From Ignavibacteriales bacterium (GTDB lineage: Bacteria > Bacteroidota > Ignavibacteria > Ignavibacteriales > Melioribacteraceae), in NCBI GenBank assembly GCA_020635275.1, contig JACKAA010000005.1, positions 186,001 to 250,000 on the forward strand: a DNA stretch of 64,000 nucleotides, given 5' to 3'. The notes below the pieces were generated by a model. It had not been told where the DNA came from, did no database searches, and saw nothing but the letters and a program-made list of their open reading frames with translations. Shown in pieces: positions 62,489 to 64,000 of the stretch. Position 1 is the first letter of the stretch. Every line of letters starts with the position of its first letter. Made by a program: the position numbers and the translations under genes.

Positions 62489-64000
62489 ATGGATAATTCA
62501 AATATTGAAAAAGAAATTCTTAGAAAAAAAGCATTAGAAAGATTAAATACAACAGATTTTGTTGAGGAAATTTATAACAAAGATAATATAAAAGAAATGT
62601 TTCATGAGTTAAAAGTTCACCAAATTGAACTTGAACTGCAAAATGATGAATTAAGAAATACTCAAGTTAGTTTAGAGGAAAGCAAACAAAATTATTTTAA
62701 TCTTTTTAATAATGCACCAAACGGATATGTAATTCTTGATTCAAAAGCAACCATTATTAATGCAAATTTAGAGATGCAGAATATTTTTGATTGCAATATT
62801 GTAGATATTAAAAATAAATCATTTAATTCATTTTTAAGTGAAAAAGACTCAAACAAATTTCTAAGTATATATAATAGTTTTTATAAAAAACCTGAAAACA
62901 AAATTTATGATTTTAAAACCAATGCAAAACATATTCAGGTTTATGGAAGACATCAGCAGATTTTTCTAAAAAATCAAAATTATCAAGTCTTATTTTTAAA
63001 TGTTATTGATATAACTGAAATTGAAAAAGCTAATTCAAAAGTAATTGCAAGCGAATTAAAATATCATGAAATATTTAACAATGCAAATGATGCGATTTTT
63101 TTATCAAATCCTCAAAGTTTTGAAATAATTGAATGGAATGATAAGGCAAGCGAATTATTCAATTTTTATAATAATGAATCAGTTAATTATAATCTACAAA
63201 ATCTTTTTAAAGGAGAATTAAAGGATAAAATTTTAAGAAAATATATTGATATTGCAACATTCAAAAGTTTTTCAAATCAAAGATGCCAAGTTAAAAATAT
63301 AAGCGGAAGTATTATACCAATAGAAATAAGTGCCACATTATTAAAAATTGATCAGCAAGAGGTAATTCTTTCAATAGCACGCGACCTAACTGAAAGAGAA
63401 TCAATGTTAAAACAAATAGAAAAGGATGCTGAATTTTATAGCTCAGTAATTCATTCTTCTCTTGAAGGTTTTTGGATTTTTGATAATGATAAAGTGATTC
63501 ATGATATAAATAATGCAGCTTGTCAAATGTTAGGTTACAAAAAAGATGAAATGATAGGTATGCATCTTGAGGATATTATTACTAATAATGATGAGTTTAA
63601 TAAAAACATTCAAAATATTTTACTCAAGAAAAAGAATTATGAAAAGTTCGATGTACAATTAAGAAGGAGTGATAAACACATAATTTATGTGGAAATCAGT
63701 TTATCAATATTAGCAACAAGAGATTCAAATATATATGTTGCATATATAAAAGATACTTCTTCGGAAATTATTAATAAAAAAATATTAAAGAAACGTCTTG
63801 AATTAGTTGAATATTCTGTATCTCATACAATTGACGAAGTAATACAAAAAGCTTTAGATTTTGCTGAAGAAATAACCGGAAGTGAGATAGCCTTTTGGCA
63901 CCACTTAGCGGATGATGGAGAAACAATTTTACTTCAACAATGGTCAACAAAAACACTTCAAATAAATTGTACAACTGATGGTAAGGGTCACCATTCAAAT
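62489..64000 (+). CDS. Multi-PAS/GAF sensor protein (3' truncated by window end)
   Basis: An open frame of 504 codons from an ATG behind AAAAAAGGA to the window edge. The N-terminus has a coiled-coil segment typical of PAS kinases (ELKVHQIELELQNDELR). Three PAS domains follow: NLFNNAPNGYVILDS, EIFNNANDAIFLSNP and SVIHSSLEGFWIFDN. A GAF domain begins near residue 435 (VIQKALDFAEEITGSEIAFWHH, LQQWSTKTLQ). No membrane segment is seen. The output domain lies beyond the window; a histidine kinase is likely. It starts 68 bases after the CheB-CheR fusion, suggesting one sensory operon. Confidence 0.85.
   Translation, partial: MDNSNIEKEILRKKALERLNTTDFVEEIYNKDNIKEMFHELKVHQIELELQNDELRNTQVSLEESKQNYFNLFNNAPNGYVILDSKATIINANLEMQNIFDCNIVDIKNKSFNSFLSEKDSNKFLSIYNSFYKKPENKIYDFKTNAKHIQVYGRHQQIFLKNQNYQVLFLNVIDITEIEKANSKVIASELKYHEIFNNANDAIFLSNPQSFEIIEWNDKASELFNFYNNESVNYNLQNLFKGELKDKILRKYIDIATFKSFSNQRCQVKNISGSIIPIEISATLLKIDQQEVILSIARDLTERESMLKQIEKDAEFYSSVIHSSLEGFWIFDNDKVIHDINNAACQMLGYKKDEMIGMHLEDIITNNDEFNKNIQNILLKKKNYEKFDVQLRRSDKHIIYVEISLSILATRDSNIYVAYIKDTSSEIINKKILKKRLELVEYSVSHTIDEVIQKALDFAEEITGSEIAFWHHLADDGETILLQQWSTKTLQINCTTDGKGHHSN

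Noticed and set aside
1..64000. CRISPR arrays, rRNA genes, riboswitches or prophage structural genes
   Set aside because: No regularly spaced repeats, rRNA-like sequence, recognisable aptamer core or phage morphogenesis proteins were seen.

Overview
The window is low-GC (about 30% G+C by eye) bacterial DNA. The best taxonomic clue is the C-terminus of the 1217-residue CotH protein, which carries a type IX secretion (T9SS) sorting tail containing NYPNPFNPSTTIKY. That tail form is typical of Ignavibacteria and neighbouring Bacteroidota/Chlorobiota-type lineages. The many secreted, signal-peptide or lipoprotein glycoside hydrolases fit a heterotrophic polysaccharide degrader of that group. The lineage is inferred; no rRNA gene is present.

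Layout. 1-7,100: housekeeping and envelope genes. These are tandem TonB-like proteins, an ABC ATPase with a DUF218 membrane protein, a leucine-dehydrogenase-like enzyme with Asn at the usual catalytic Lys position, nusB, an MFS permease, an M50-type membrane protease, and tRNA-Gly(CCC) and tRNA-Val(TAC). 7,100-13,700: a junkyard-like accessory stretch. It holds a truncated tyrosine recombinase beside tRNA-Val, a membrane-anchored amidohydrolase, a zinc-less-type MDR oxidoreductase, and a large cyclase/TolB-like/TPR/AraC fusion regulator. It also has a chimera of a transglutaminase-like gene with a dead IS3-type transposase fragment. 13,859-19,150: a polysaccharide lyase-like protein and the CotH/lamin-tail T9SS cargo, whose sorting tail contains an in-frame 72-bp palindromic repeat.

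19,600-59,200 is one long carbohydrate-catabolic island, almost all on the plus strand. A consensus-like promoter overlapping a 26-bp near-palindrome with a central CG (a likely LacI-family operator) precedes rhaI (Pseudomonas stutzeri-type L-rhamnose isomerase). Then come an NCS1-like permease, a 56-residue coupled membrane peptide, a LacI-family regulator, a double-domain class II aldolase and, further on, rhaM (L-rhamnose mutarotase). Interleaved and downstream are secreted esterases (alpha/beta hydrolase, CE15, SASA), a Tat-exported Gfo/Idh/MocA oxidoreductase and a sulfatase. The glycosidases are GH36-like, MGH1/GH63-like, GH28, GH92, GH51-PA14, GH27, GH2, GH105 and GH106. A divergent pair of cytoplasmic phosphorylases (GH94 and GH130) closes the island. 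Together they look able to strip a rhamnose-, galactose-, arabinose- and uronate-containing, probably esterified and possibly sulfated plant or algal polysaccharide (rhamnogalacturonan/arabinogalactan type). The released L-rhamnose would feed a cytoplasmic pathway. No SusC/SusD pair and no rhamnulokinase is visible here. The island is also decaying: remnants of a GH105, a GH29 fucosidase with its catalytic domain deleted, and a secreted-protein gene are all present.

59,556-64,000: a CheB-CheR-PAS fusion followed by a multi-PAS/GAF sensor cut by the window end, forming a sensory module.
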